Below, piece after piece: positions 27,029-35,489 of a DNA stretch of 59,337 nucleotides. The translations under genes and the position numbers were made by a program. The notes beneath the pieces are model-generated. The model made no database searches. It saw only the letters and a list, made by a program, of their open reading frames with translations, and was not told the DNA's origin. The stretch's first letter is position 1. Each line of letters begins with the position of its first letter. Origin of the DNA: Candidatus Margulisiibacteriota bacterium (GTDB taxonomy: Bacteria; Margulisbacteria; Riflemargulisbacteria; GWF2-35-9). The stretch is taken from contig JAQURL010000007.1 of NCBI GenBank assembly GCA_028715625.1, positions 1 through 59,337 of the forward strand, read 5' to 3'.

Positions 27029-27905
27029 TTTTTCCTTTTTTACCTTTGATAAAATCCATTATTCCCAAGAGAGAATAGGACATATTTTTAAAATTTTTGT
27101 TTTTAGCCGGCTTAAGCAAACCCTTTATTATCAGACGCAGATTGTCAGCAAAAAAATGGTAAATAAATAGCACTATATATTTTTTTCGGCCATACCTGGC
27201 AAAAAACTGCAGTCGGTTTCTTTGACAATAATAGTAAATAAATGGGTTTAGCGCTGCTGTTTTAGACACCTTGTGTTGAACTTCTGATTTTGGGGTTACA
27301 ACACATTTAAATCCATGATGTTTCACCTTCATACAAAAATCAGCATCTTCAAAATAAAGGAAATATTGTTCATCGAAAAGGCCGGTTTTTTCTAACATGT
27401 TGTTACGTATGAGCATAGCCGAGCCTGTAAGAAAATCAACCTCTAAAGGGCCTGCAAGAGGTCGGGTGTTATGAAGTGTCAAACCTTTTTTGTGATCATA
27501 ATAACCACCTGCAAAACAGACATTATTTGTTCCATATACTATATTTTGGGGGGTACATATCCCTATTTGTGTATCCCTTTCCAATACAGAAATTAATTCA
27601 GGCAAAGTACTGGAATTGAGCACAATATCATTATTAAGGATGAAGGAATACTCGTAACCCCTGTTAAGTGCTTCATTAAGACCGGCGTTAACTCCTGCGG
27701 CATAACCCATATTGTCTGGAAGTTCCAGGATACTTAACCACGGTAAAACATTTTTAATATTTTGAACCACAATTTGTGAGGAATGATTATCTATAAGTAA
27801 AAGTTGCTTTTTATTAATTCCGGATTTAATACAGGATTCCAGGCATTCCAGAGTATCCTCAATATTGTTGAAATTTATAATAACTACCAAGGTTTTTTCA
27901 AGCAT
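27015..27905 (-). CDS. GT2 glycosyltransferase (rhamnosyltransferase-like)
   Basis: This 296-residue inverting GT-A enzyme starts with LVVIINFNNIEDTLECLESC. It has NMGYAAGVNAGL, the metal-binding site in YSFILNNDIVL, and the acceptor motif FLYFEDADFCMKVKHHG. The pattern matches other GT2 proteins of O-antigen and capsule clusters. A basic C-terminal tail (PAKNKNFKNMSYSL onwards) is typical. It is the first gene of the long minus-strand block that continues to 12503, and the divergent methyltransferase gene starts 73 bases away, so a promoter for the block should lie in 27906-27978. Confidence 0.9.
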   Translation of the reverse strand: MLEKTLVVIINFNNIEDTLECLESCIKSGINKKQLLLIDNHSSQIVVQNIKNVLPWLSILELPDNMGYAAGVNAGLNEALNRGYEYSFILNNDIVLNSSTLPELISVLERDTQIGICTPQNIVYGTNNVCFAGGYYDHKKGLTLHNTRPLAGPLEVDFLTGSAMLIRNNMLEKTGLFDEQYFLYFEDADFCMKVKHHGFKCVVTPKSEVQHKVSKTAALNPFIYYYCQRNRLQFFARYGRKKYIVLFIYHFFADNLRLIIKGLLKPAKNKNFKNMSYSLLGIMDFIKGKKGKNERL

Positions 27906-27978
27906 CTTCTAATCTCCATTATATTGATATTTTTATATTTGACTATTAAAAAATCTTGGCAGCGGCTAAAATAAAAGA

Positions 27979-28965
27979 ATGAAACATTGTCGTATCTGCA
28001 AGGGAAATTTCAAAAGCGAATTGCAAGTAAAAGAAATGATGTTCGGGTCTGGCAAGGAATTTACCTATCAGCAATGCGAACATTGCGGTTGTCTGCAAAT
28101 CAAACAATATCCTGAAGATATTTCCGGTTTTTATTCTGACCAATACTATTCACTGCAGCCTCTGGAATTTAGCAGAAGGTCCCGGTTCAAACAGTTTATA
28201 CGGCGACAATTTACCAAATACTATTTATATGGCCTTAATCCCTTGGGATATGTGATGTTTAAGCTGCTCAAATGGCCAGCTCCTTTTTATATAAAATGGT
28301 TTCAGGAAGCTGGGGTAAACCTTAAGTCCAGAATCCTGGATGCAGGATGCGGTGCCGGTTATTTATTATTGTCTATGTATAAGGATGGGTTCAGGCATTT
28401 AGCCGGTGCAGACCCGTTTATAAATGAAGAGATCACATACGACCGGAATTTAATCATTTATAAGAAAAGTTTAGAAGAAATGCATGGTAAATTTGACTTT
28501 ATCATGATGAATCATTCCTTTGAGCATATGCAGGAACAGGAAATGATCTTGCGGCAGGTTTATCGTTTGTTGCGTCCTAATAGTTATCTGATGATCAGGA
28601 TCCCGGTTGCAGATTCCTATGCTTTTCGGGCATATGGGGCTAACTGGGTGCAGTTGGACGCACCCCGGCATTTTTATTTGCATACAGTTAAAAGCATCAA
28701 TATCCTTGCGGAGAAAACCGGATTTATTGTAAAAAAAATTGATTATGATTCCAATGAATTTCAGTTTTGGGGAAGTGAACAATATATACGAAATATCGCT
28801 TTGAGGTCTGAAAAGTCTTTTGCTGTCAATCCAGAAATGTCGATCTTTACACAGGATGAGTTGCAAGCCTATAAAGCAAAAGCGCTCGTTTTAAACAAAA
28901 AGCAGGAAGGTGACAGTGCCTGTTTTTATCTATATAAAAAAGATAATAATGATCGTAGACACTAA
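27979..28965 (+). CDS. SAM-dependent methyltransferase with N-terminal zinc ribbon
   Basis: This 328-residue protein opens with a Cys-rich segment (HCRICKG, then QCEHCGCLQIKQYPE), an apparent zinc-binding domain seen in a family of sugar methyltransferases. The catalytic domain begins at about residue 118 with RILDAGCGAGYLLLSMYKDG, followed by FDFIMMNHSFEHM and LRPNSYLMIRIPVADS. The substrate is probably a sugar of the nearby polysaccharide. No Shine-Dalgarno site is evident; a TAAAAT box lies 6 bases before the ATG, without a good -35 partner. It abuts the acyltransferase-3 gene (stop and ATG adjacent). Confidence 0.87.
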   Translation: MKHCRICKGNFKSELQVKEMMFGSGKEFTYQQCEHCGCLQIKQYPEDISGFYSDQYYSLQPLEFSRRSRFKQFIRRQFTKYYLYGLNPLGYVMFKLLKWPAPFYIKWFQEAGVNLKSRILDAGCGAGYLLLSMYKDGFRHLAGADPFINEEITYDRNLIIYKKSLEEMHGKFDFIMMNHSFEHMQEQEMILRQVYRLLRPNSYLMIRIPVADSYAFRAYGANWVQLDAPRHFYLHTVKSINILAEKTGFIVKKIDYDSNEFQFWGSEQYIRNIALRSEKSFAVNPEMSIFTQDELQAYKAKALVLNKKQEGDSACFYLYKKDNNDRRH

Positions 28966-30054
28966 ATGAGCACGACAAACAGATATGTTTTTATTGATGC
29001 CTTAAGAGGTATTGCTGCCTTGGGCGTTGTAATGCATCATTTATTTCATACAACCGTTTTTACCAGAATTTATTATCAGATAATGCCAATCGTTATTAAA
29101 ATAATAAGTGATTACGGCAGAAATGGTGTTCAAATCTTCTTTGTAATAAGCGGTTTCGTGATAGCGCATTCTTTACGCAACAACAAATTAAATATTAAAT
29201 CCATATTTGGGTTCATTATCCGCAGACAGGTAAGATTGGACCCGCCCTATTGGACCGTTATAATTATTATGCTTTTTTATCAATTTGTTGAATCGCACCT
29301 GCCCCTGGTAACCCAGCCATTACCAAGTTTATCAGCTGTTTTATTAAATTGTTTTTATTTACAAAGGATTTTTGATACGACACAAATTCTGGATGTGGCC
29401 TGGACATTATGTCTGGAAATTCAATTTTATTTATTCTTTATTATATTGCTGGCCATTGGAATACGCCTGGTCAAACCAAAAAATAATCCCAGCGTAAGTT
29501 TTGCTTCAGTCGGCTTGGTACTTGTAACCGGTGTAATTTCGCTGATTATTTACAGATATTCCGGAACAGCAAAATTTGTGTGGTTTATATTTGACTGGTT
29601 CTTTTTCGCAGGCGGTGTTCTCTGTTACTGGGCCTTACATCATATAGTATCAAAATGGTTATTTTTTCTGTTTATTACCATTTATATTTATTATATATTG
29701 TTTGCGATTTTTATTCAAAACAGCGGTTTGGATCTCAGCATTCTGCTGGCTGGCTTTGTTACGGTTATTACCATCTACGTTCTGGGGTATTTTAATAAGT
29801 TATCTGTTTTCTTAAAAAATTACTTTCTACAATATTTGGGCAAAATCTCCTACAGCTTATATCTTATTCATCCCATCGTTATTTTTTTTGTAATGCGTTT
29901 GGGTTATAAATTAACAGGGGACAATCATATTCTGGCTTTGGGCTGGTATATACTGGCTTTCTTTGCTACATTTATTGCCGCTCATTTTCTTTATAAGTTT
30001 GTAGAAAGACCTAGCATGAATTTTTCGTCCAGAATAAAGGGTATTCTGACTTAA
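28966..30054 (+). CDS. Acyltransferase 3 family membrane protein (OafA/WecH-like)
   Basis: This 362-residue integral membrane protein has about ten hydrophobic segments. The N-terminal motif FIDALRGIAALGVVMHHLFH contains the conserved Arg and His residues of acyltransferase-3 enzymes, and later SGFVIAHSL and IRRQVRLDPPYW are also present. Such proteins transfer acetyl or other acyl groups across the inner membrane to O-antigen or other surface sugars. It ends with YKFVERPSMNF, the usual C-terminal signature. There is no fused SGNH domain. It is immediately downstream of the methyltransferase, so the two are co-translated. Confidence 0.93.
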   Translation: MSTTNRYVFIDALRGIAALGVVMHHLFHTTVFTRIYYQIMPIVIKIISDYGRNGVQIFFVISGFVIAHSLRNNKLNIKSIFGFIIRRQVRLDPPYWTVIIIMLFYQFVESHLPLVTQPLPSLSAVLLNCFYLQRIFDTTQILDVAWTLCLEIQFYLFFIILLAIGIRLVKPKNNPSVSFASVGLVLVTGVISLIIYRYSGTAKFVWFIFDWFFFAGGVLCYWALHHIVSKWLFFLFITIYIYYILFAIFIQNSGLDLSILLAGFVTVITIYVLGYFNKLSVFLKNYFLQYLGKISYSLYLIHPIVIFFVMRLGYKLTGDNHILALGWYILAFFATFIAAHFLYKFVERPSMNFSSRIKGILT

Positions 30055-30079
30055 GTTCACAGGTATTTTATAAACATTA

Positions 30080-30088
30080 TGTTATAAT
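30080..30088 (+). promoter_or_regulatory. Extended -10 promoter upstream of the FkbM methyltransferase gene
   Basis: TGTTATAAT (30080-30088) is a perfect extended -10 element (TG, one base, TATAAT). It lies 53 bases upstream of the ATG of the FkbM-type methyltransferase gene, within the 87-base gap after the acyltransferase-3 gene. No good -35 box is visible, which is usual for extended -10 promoters. It would give the gene its own transcript. Confidence 0.45.
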
Positions 30089-30141
30089 TGTTGTGATCCA
30101 CAGACAGAGTTCGCAGCATGTAATACAAAAGGAGATTGAAT

Positions 30142-30924
30142 ATGAGATTCGGAACCAGAAGCTATACACAACTTGTCAAGGCATTCATAGACCTAAGGCA
30201 TTACAAGGCATTAATCAATATTTGTACTAAAGCAGTGAACCCCAAAGAATTTTTGAATAAATATTTATTCGGCAGTGGTACTTATCCTTGCCAAATCAAA
30301 GTAAAAACTTCTATCGGGATAATTTCTATAACGGCATTTAATTCTCATGATTTATTGACCATAAATGAAATATTTTTCAGGAAAGATTATCAGGTAAAGC
30401 CTGATATTCAAATAGTAGCAGATATTGGTTCCAATATCGGTATCAGCGCACTTTATTTTTTAACTCAAAATCCCAACGTAAAATGTTACCTGTTTGAACC
30501 CAATCCCAGTAACGTAGAAAAATTGAAACAAAATTTGAAAGGATTTGAGTCCAGGTATGTGCTGCAAACATATGCAGTATCAAACGAATCAGGAACCTTT
30601 GATTTCGGTATAGAAAGCACAGGGCGCTATGGTAGTCTGGAGCAGCATTTGGGGCAAACCATAAAAGTTGACTGCAAGGATATAAACAGTGTTTTACAAC
30701 TTATTATTAATCGGGAAAAGCAGATCGATTTGCTGAAGATCGATACAGAAGGTTCGGAAATAAAAACTTTAAGGGCAATAAACGAAGAGTATCTCAAGGA
30801 TATTAAAATGATCTGTTCCGAATCCGAACAGGTTATTAATAATGGGGAAGCCGAATTGCTGCGCAAGTTTTTCCGGCAAAAGATGTATGGTACAGTATGC
30901 TGTTTATATAACCGGTTTGGTTAG
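30142..30924 (+). CDS. FkbM family methyltransferase
   Basis: This 260-residue protein belongs to the FkbM group of SAM-dependent O-methyltransferases common in polysaccharide and glycosylation clusters. Motif I reads IVADIGSNIGISALYFL, followed by CYLFEPNPSNVEKL. A conserved IDLLKIDTEGSEIKTL stretch marks the FkbM signature. I chose the ATG at 30142 because it sits 7 bases after AGGAG; an upstream in-frame TTG at 30136 is less likely. The last 21 bases overlap the convergent GT2-GT4 gene. The acceptor is probably a sugar hydroxyl of the surface glycan. Confidence 0.9.
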   Translation: MRFGTRSYTQLVKAFIDLRHYKALINICTKAVNPKEFLNKYLFGSGTYPCQIKVKTSIGIISITAFNSHDLLTINEIFFRKDYQVKPDIQIVADIGSNIGISALYFLTQNPNVKCYLFEPNPSNVEKLKQNLKGFESRYVLQTYAVSNESGTFDFGIESTGRYGSLEQHLGQTIKVDCKDINSVLQLIINREKQIDLLKIDTEGSEIKTLRAINEEYLKDIKMICSESEQVINNGEAELLRKFFRQKMYGTVCCLYNRFG

Positions 30925-32832
30925 GACCTTTTTCCACTGCTGAAAAACAACAGGATAGTCATATTTCTCTTTAATCAGCTGTTCGGCTTTTCCCAACAAT
31001 GAGTTCATATCAGAGTTCATTACATCATTGATTTTGGCTATCCAGGATTCAGTATTTAGAGGCAGAAGAAATCCGGTTTCTCCGGAAGAAATAATAGACC
31101 TTGGCCCCACATTGTTTTGTCCGGCAAGAACAACAGTGCGTGAGGCCATGGCTTCCAGGATAACCAGCCCGAAGAGTTCTTCCCATCCTTGACGTGGCCT
31201 GGATGGCAGCAGCAGACATTTGGACTTTTTATAATATTCAGCCAGTTTTTTTGTGGGCTGGAACCTTACCACGGTTATATTAGAAAGTTGTTCGAGGCTC
31301 TGAATCTCAGGACCTTCACCTATAAAGGTAAAATGATATTGCGGCAAGGCAGTGACGAGCTCCTTTAAAAACGAAAAGTTTTTATCGGCGATAAAACGAC
31401 CCACAAACAAAATTCCCTGTTTTTCAGTTTCAGAATTTTTAAACACAGAATAATCCACAGCGTGCGGAATTACCTGAATGGAGGTTGATTTGCCCAAAAA
31501 TTCCGCTAAACCGGCTTTCGCTGTTTCTGTGACAGTAACAATTTTTAGCCGGGATAAAATATTTTTCCAACTGTTCAGAACATCATGGTTATCATTGGGT
31601 AAGGGTTGATTTTGATTTGTCCAGTAAGGCCAGGAGGTCTGATAGATTAATTTGTGTCTGTTCAGAAAAAGTTTAATTTTATCCATATCTGCTGAAAAGG
31701 GTTCCAGTGAAAAAATAATAGTCTTGTTTTTCGAGAGATATTTCAGAGATAAGAAACGCAGATAATCTCCCAGACTGCAGAGCAAGGCTTTGAGCTTCTT
31801 TTGTTTGAAATAAGCCCAGCTGTGTTTTAAGGAAGCGTAATAGGAAAACATGGCCAGTTTATAGTGGCCGTCATATTCTATAACCTGATAAAAATGTTTG
31901 GAACGGCCGGCGTGCATAAGATATATGGTCTTGGAAAATTTATTAAACAAAGTGCGCAGGAAAGATTTTACAAAATTACGGTCGGACAGAAATTTAACCG
32001 GGTCGAGTAGCAGAAAACGCAGATAATTTTTTAAGGCATAGGGCCTGTCCTTTTGCGCGAAACCTACCCAGGCCTGCCACTGATAGCGTATTGCCAGAGA
32101 CTGCCGGTACAGTTTTTTGTCAACACTGGGATATTCTTTGAAAAAATGTTGAATGGACTCAAGGGCCGCAGGACCGATTTTTCTATAAGCATTGGCTGAA
32201 TTGGTTTCATGATGGCGATGCAGGACAAGTTTTTGTGGCAGGTATCCAGCTTCAAATTGATGAGTCATTTTCAGAATAACATAAAAATCTTCAAGAGGCA
32301 GGCCATTTTTAAATCCACCGACAGCATTTAAAGATTCGGTCCTGAAAAAACAGGACGGCCCCAGCAGCTGCGCTTCATTTGAGAGTACTTTTTTTAAAAG
32401 ATAGCCTCTGGGTTCAAGCGCGATGTTTAATGGTTGGTGAGCGGCAAGTTCTTTTTCATGATGATAAACATCACAGTAAATCAGTCCGACAGAGGGAGAG
32501 GCAACCTCGAAATGTTGGGCTATAGTAGTCAGTGTATCAGGCAGCAGCATATCATCAGAAGCAAGGTAATAGAAGTATTTTCCCCTGGCTTTGGATAATC
32601 CCAGGTTAAGCGTAGTGCTGACCCCTTCATTATTTTTATTAATATATTCAAAGCCTTGAGGATACTTTGCCAGAAGCTCCTGAATTTTTTCATGTGTTTG
32701 GTCTTTTGAGCCGTCATTAATTACTATGAACTGGATATTTTTACAGGTTTGTGTGAATACGCTTTCTATAGCTTTTTGCACATAATTTTCATGGTTATAA
32801 GCGGGCATTACTAAGGTAAACAAAGGTTCCAT
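30904..32832 (-). CDS. Two-domain glycosyltransferase (GT2 + GT4)
   Basis: This 642-residue protein joins an inverting GT2 domain (about residues 1-250; TLVMPAYNHENYVQKAIESVF, INDGSKDQTHEKI, YLASDDMLLPDTL) to a retaining GT4-type domain (about 360-642; ILFVGRFIADKNFSFLKEL, LLPSRPRQGWEELFGLVILEAMASR). The middle 250-350 is helical and basic. Both active-site patterns look intact, so it could add two sugars in succession. It is the distal gene of the export operon that starts at 41442, and its 3' end overlaps the convergent FkbM gene by 21 bases. Confidence 0.87.
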   Translation of the reverse strand: MEPLFTLVMPAYNHENYVQKAIESVFTQTCKNIQFIVINDGSKDQTHEKIQELLAKYPQGFEYINKNNEGVSTTLNLGLSKARGKYFYYLASDDMLLPDTLTTIAQHFEVASPSVGLIYCDVYHHEKELAAHQPLNIALEPRGYLLKKVLSNEAQLLGPSCFFRTESLNAVGGFKNGLPLEDFYVILKMTHQFEAGYLPQKLVLHRHHETNSANAYRKIGPAALESIQHFFKEYPSVDKKLYRQSLAIRYQWQAWVGFAQKDRPYALKNYLRFLLLDPVKFLSDRNFVKSFLRTLFNKFSKTIYLMHAGRSKHFYQVIEYDGHYKLAMFSYYASLKHSWAYFKQKKLKALLCSLGDYLRFLSLKYLSKNKTIIFSLEPFSADMDKIKLFLNRHKLIYQTSWPYWTNQNQPLPNDNHDVLNSWKNILSRLKIVTVTETAKAGLAEFLGKSTSIQVIPHAVDYSVFKNSETEKQGILFVGRFIADKNFSFLKELVTALPQYHFTFIGEGPEIQSLEQLSNITVVRFQPTKKLAEYYKKSKCLLLPSRPRQGWEELFGLVILEAMASRTVVLAGQNNVGPRSIISSGETGFLLPLNTESWIAKINDVMNSDMNSLLGKAEQLIKEKYDYPVVFQQWKKVLTKPVI

Positions 32833-32834
32833 AT

Positions 32835-33761
32835 TTATTCCTTTAGCAATTTCAGTTTATACAAAATGAGTACAACCAGCATTTTCAGACTATGCTTTAG
32901 GGAAGCTTTAATAAATGGACGATAAACAAAAAAAAGTCCGGCTGCTTTCATATATTTTTTTTGCAGCCGGTAGTGATTGACCAGCCCAAAATAATAATGA
33001 TCGATTTTAGGTTGAAGGACTTCCGTGTATTGATATTTGAAAAGTTTTTGCAGCTCAACATTAAGCAGCAAAGCCGAAAGGCAATTTCTCTCAAAATGTT
33101 CTGTTTTTTGAGGCGAAAAGATACCGCCGGCATGGACCCGGTATGTGCTTAACACCTCGGGCAGATAATAGATGTCGCCAAACCGGGCATTTAAAATATG
33201 TAACGCATGGTCCAGCGTGAGTATTTTTTCAAACCAGTCAGGGAAAGTTTTAAACAGACGGTTGCGAAACATGACTGAGCAGGTATGCATAAAGTTTTTG
33301 TTTAAGAGGTCAGGAAGGCTGGACCATTCGGCAAAATCAGGCTCAGGGTATAGCGTCGATTTTTCCGGCGCGGCCGTATAGATAACTCTGGTGCAGTTAA
33401 AGCAAATGGCCGCGGCTGAATGAGCATCCAGGATATCAGCCTGCCTTTGCAATTTGTCCGGTTCATTCCAGAAGTCGTCTCCTTCGAGCAGCGCTACATA
33501 TTGTCCGGTACAGGTTTGCAGGCACTGTATAAAGTTTTTGGCCATGCCGATATTTTTGTCCGGTAAAAGTAGTCTGATACGCTCGGGGTATTGGGCTTTA
33601 TATCCGAGAATAATTTCACGGGTTTTGTCTGTAGAGCAATCCTCGCCTATAACCAGCTCAACATCGAAGTTTGTTTTCTGAGCCAAAACACTTTCAATAG
33701 ACTGGGCTATAAAAGCCTCATGGTTGTAAGTAATCATACAGACGCTAACTTTTGGGGCCAT
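32835..33761 (-). CDS. GT2 family glycosyltransferase
   Basis: This 308-residue GT-A enzyme starts with VSVCMITYNHEAFIAQSIES and has ELVIGEDCSTDKTREIIL and the acidic site YVALLEGDDFWNEPDKL. The sequence ILTLDHALHILNARFGDIYYLPE is seen in glycosyltransferases that act on O-antigen repeat units. The donor is unknown. A basic C-terminal helix may bind the membrane. It lies 2 bases upstream of the GT2-GT4 gene and 4 bases downstream of the aminotransferase gene, in one transcription unit. Confidence 0.9.
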   Translation of the reverse strand: MAPKVSVCMITYNHEAFIAQSIESVLAQKTNFDVELVIGEDCSTDKTREIILGYKAQYPERIRLLLPDKNIGMAKNFIQCLQTCTGQYVALLEGDDFWNEPDKLQRQADILDAHSAAAICFNCTRVIYTAAPEKSTLYPEPDFAEWSSLPDLLNKNFMHTCSVMFRNRLFKTFPDWFEKILTLDHALHILNARFGDIYYLPEVLSTYRVHAGGIFSPQKTEHFERNCLSALLLNVELQKLFKYQYTEVLQPKIDHYYFGLVNHYRLQKKYMKAAGLFFVYRPFIKASLKHSLKMLVVLILYKLKLLKE

Positions 33762-33765
33762 TTGG

Positions 33766-34899
33766 CTACGAGTTCCGGAAACTTTTTAAAATGTCGCAAA
33801 TCCTGCAAACATCATCAGCAGACAAGTCGCCGTAAAAGGGCATGGACAGTACTTCTTTAACTACCTGATGCGCAACCGGCAGATTGTGCGGTGAGGAAGA
33901 GGGGATTTGTTTGTAACAGGTATATTCGCTGCACAGCGGATAGAAATATTTACGTGTAAACACATTAAATTTCTTAAATTCAGCATACACAAAATCTCTG
34001 GATTTTCCAAATTCCTCCTCATTTATACGGATTACAAAATACTGGTAACTGTTTTTAATGGCTTCACCCAGGTTCAAAAATTTTATACCGGGAACGTCCT
34101 TCAAAGAATCTTGATACTGCTGTAATATCCTGCTACGTTTTTCTACTTCCGCCTGCATACAACTCAGTACCTCCAGCCCGATTACAGCTTGTATCTCGTT
34201 CATCTTGCCATTAATTCCGGGCATGACCACTTCCTCCTCATTTTTTATACCGAAATTTTTGAGCAGGTTGATTAATTTTTTTGAATGCTCGTTTTTCATA
34301 GTTAAGGCGCCGCCTTCGGCTGTGTGATAGAGCTTGGTGGCGTGAAAGCTGAACATGGTTATATCCCCGAAATTCCCTATACCCTGATCATGGATTTCGG
34401 TGCCGAAGGCATGGGCCGCGTCATATACAACTTTCAGCCCGTAGCGGTCGGCAACCTCCTGAATAGCCTGCACATCGCAGGGCGTTCCAAATACATGTAC
34501 TCCCAAGATTCCAGTAGTATGCGGTGTGATCATGGATTCTATTTTTCTGGCATCGATATTCATGGTCTGCGGATCAATATCGCAAAAAATCGGTTTAATG
34601 TTGTTCCAGGTAAGCACATGAGGTGTGGCCGGGAAGGTAAATGGCGTGGTGATAACTTCTCCGGACAATCTTAAGCACTGACAGGCGACAATGAGCGCGA
34701 TTGTCCCGTTATTAAAAAGAGTAATGTAAGGTACTTTTAATACCTGTTTGAGCTGTTCTTCCAGCTGCTGATGCTGATAACCGTTATTGGTTAGCCATTT
34801 GGCCTGCCATACTTCGGCAAGCCTGTTTTTAATTTTGTCCAGATCAGGCAGGATAGGCCTGGTAATATAGATGGGCGCACTAAAAGGTTCCTGGCTCAT
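33766..34899 (-). CDS. DegT/DnrJ/EryC1/StrS aminotransferase (sugar transaminase, VioA-like)
   Basis: This 377-residue PLP enzyme would aminate a keto-sugar nucleotide. The PLP lysine is Lys189 in SFHATKLYHTAEGGAL, with Asp160 and His163 of YDAAHAFG in the cofactor site and NNGTIALIVACQCL holding the phosphate. The segment KMNEIQAVIGLEVL is a family hallmark. The neighbouring acyltransferase at 34896 begins in the same way as VioB, so the pair may make an N-acylated 4-amino-4,6-dideoxy sugar from a dTDP-4-keto precursor. The precursor genes (rmlA/rmlB type) are not in the window. The start overlaps the acyltransferase stop by 4 bases. Confidence 0.9.
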   Translation of the reverse strand: MSQEPFSAPIYITRPILPDLDKIKNRLAEVWQAKWLTNNGYQHQQLEEQLKQVLKVPYITLFNNGTIALIVACQCLRLSGEVITTPFTFPATPHVLTWNNIKPIFCDIDPQTMNIDARKIESMITPHTTGILGVHVFGTPCDVQAIQEVADRYGLKVVYDAAHAFGTEIHDQGIGNFGDITMFSFHATKLYHTAEGGALTMKNEHSKKLINLLKNFGIKNEEEVVMPGINGKMNEIQAVIGLEVLSCMQAEVEKRSRILQQYQDSLKDVPGIKFLNLGEAIKNSYQYFVIRINEEEFGKSRDFVYAEFKKFNVFTRKYFYPLCSEYTCYKQIPSSSPHNLPVAHQVVKEVLSMPFYGDLSADDVCRICDILKSFRNS

Positions 34900-35474
34900 A
34901 AGGTTCCTTCCAGCTGTTTTTCCAGCTTCAGTAAATTTTTTTGTCTGTCCTTTAGAAAACTGGCTGGTATACCTGCGTAAATGCCCCAGGCCGGAAGTGA
35001 TTTATTTACCAGGCTCATTGCGCCTACAGCAACTCCTTCTTCCAGGTTGAGATCGGGCAGCACTACAGTATGGGCGCCTATTTGAACGTATTTTTTGAGA
35101 CAAACAGGCCCACCGCTAATTTGTTTATATTTTTCCGGCACAGTGGAATTAGTTAAATGTCTGCCGCTGAAATCATCAATCGCGCTATAGATGGTAACCC
35201 GGGCCGAAATGCCACTGAAATCCTCAAAAATAATCTGCCTGGCGCCGTACAAGGCGCAGAAAGCAGAGATATGCACATATGAACCCAGGGTTATTTTGCC
35301 TGAAAGTATGCAGAAGTCATCAATCCGGACATTATCGCCCAAAGAGATATTCTCAGGATTATAGAAACTGGCATTACGGCTGATTAAAACATTCTTTCCG
35401 AAAGTTTTTAACCCTAATTCCCTAAGTTCGGAATCTGTATAAAAGGATGTTTTCAAGATTTTATTCCCTTTCAA
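34896..35474 (-). CDS. Hexapeptide-repeat sugar acyltransferase (VioB-like)
   Basis: This 192-residue left-handed beta-helix protein has repeats such as NVLISRNASFYNPENISLGD and NVRIDDFCILSGKITLGS, ending near IYAGIPASFLKDR. The N-terminal pattern FYTDSELRELGLKTFGKNV is like that of dTDP-4-amino-4,6-dideoxy-glucose acyltransferases. It is coupled to the aminotransferase by a 4-base overlap, which supports action on the amino-sugar made there. The alternative is a plain sugar O-acetyltransferase. The donor is probably acetyl-CoA. Confidence 0.82.
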   Translation of the reverse strand: MKGNKILKTSFYTDSELRELGLKTFGKNVLISRNASFYNPENISLGDNVRIDDFCILSGKITLGSYVHISAFCALYGARQIIFEDFSGISARVTIYSAIDDFSGRHLTNSTVPEKYKQISGGPVCLKKYVQIGAHTVVLPDLNLEEGVAVGAMSLVNKSLPAWGIYAGIPASFLKDRQKNLLKLEKQLEGTL

Positions 35475-35489
35475 ATAATACTCTTTATT

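Noticed and set aside
27939-27972. TTGACT / TAAAAT promoter before the zinc-ribbon methyltransferase gene
   Set aside because: The spacer is 22 bases, too long for a good sigma-70 promoter, so no promoter is annotated there.
30056-30061. TTCACA as the -35 box for the FkbM promoter
   Set aside because: It is 21 bases from TATAAT, outside the normal range; the extended -10 alone is the better reading.
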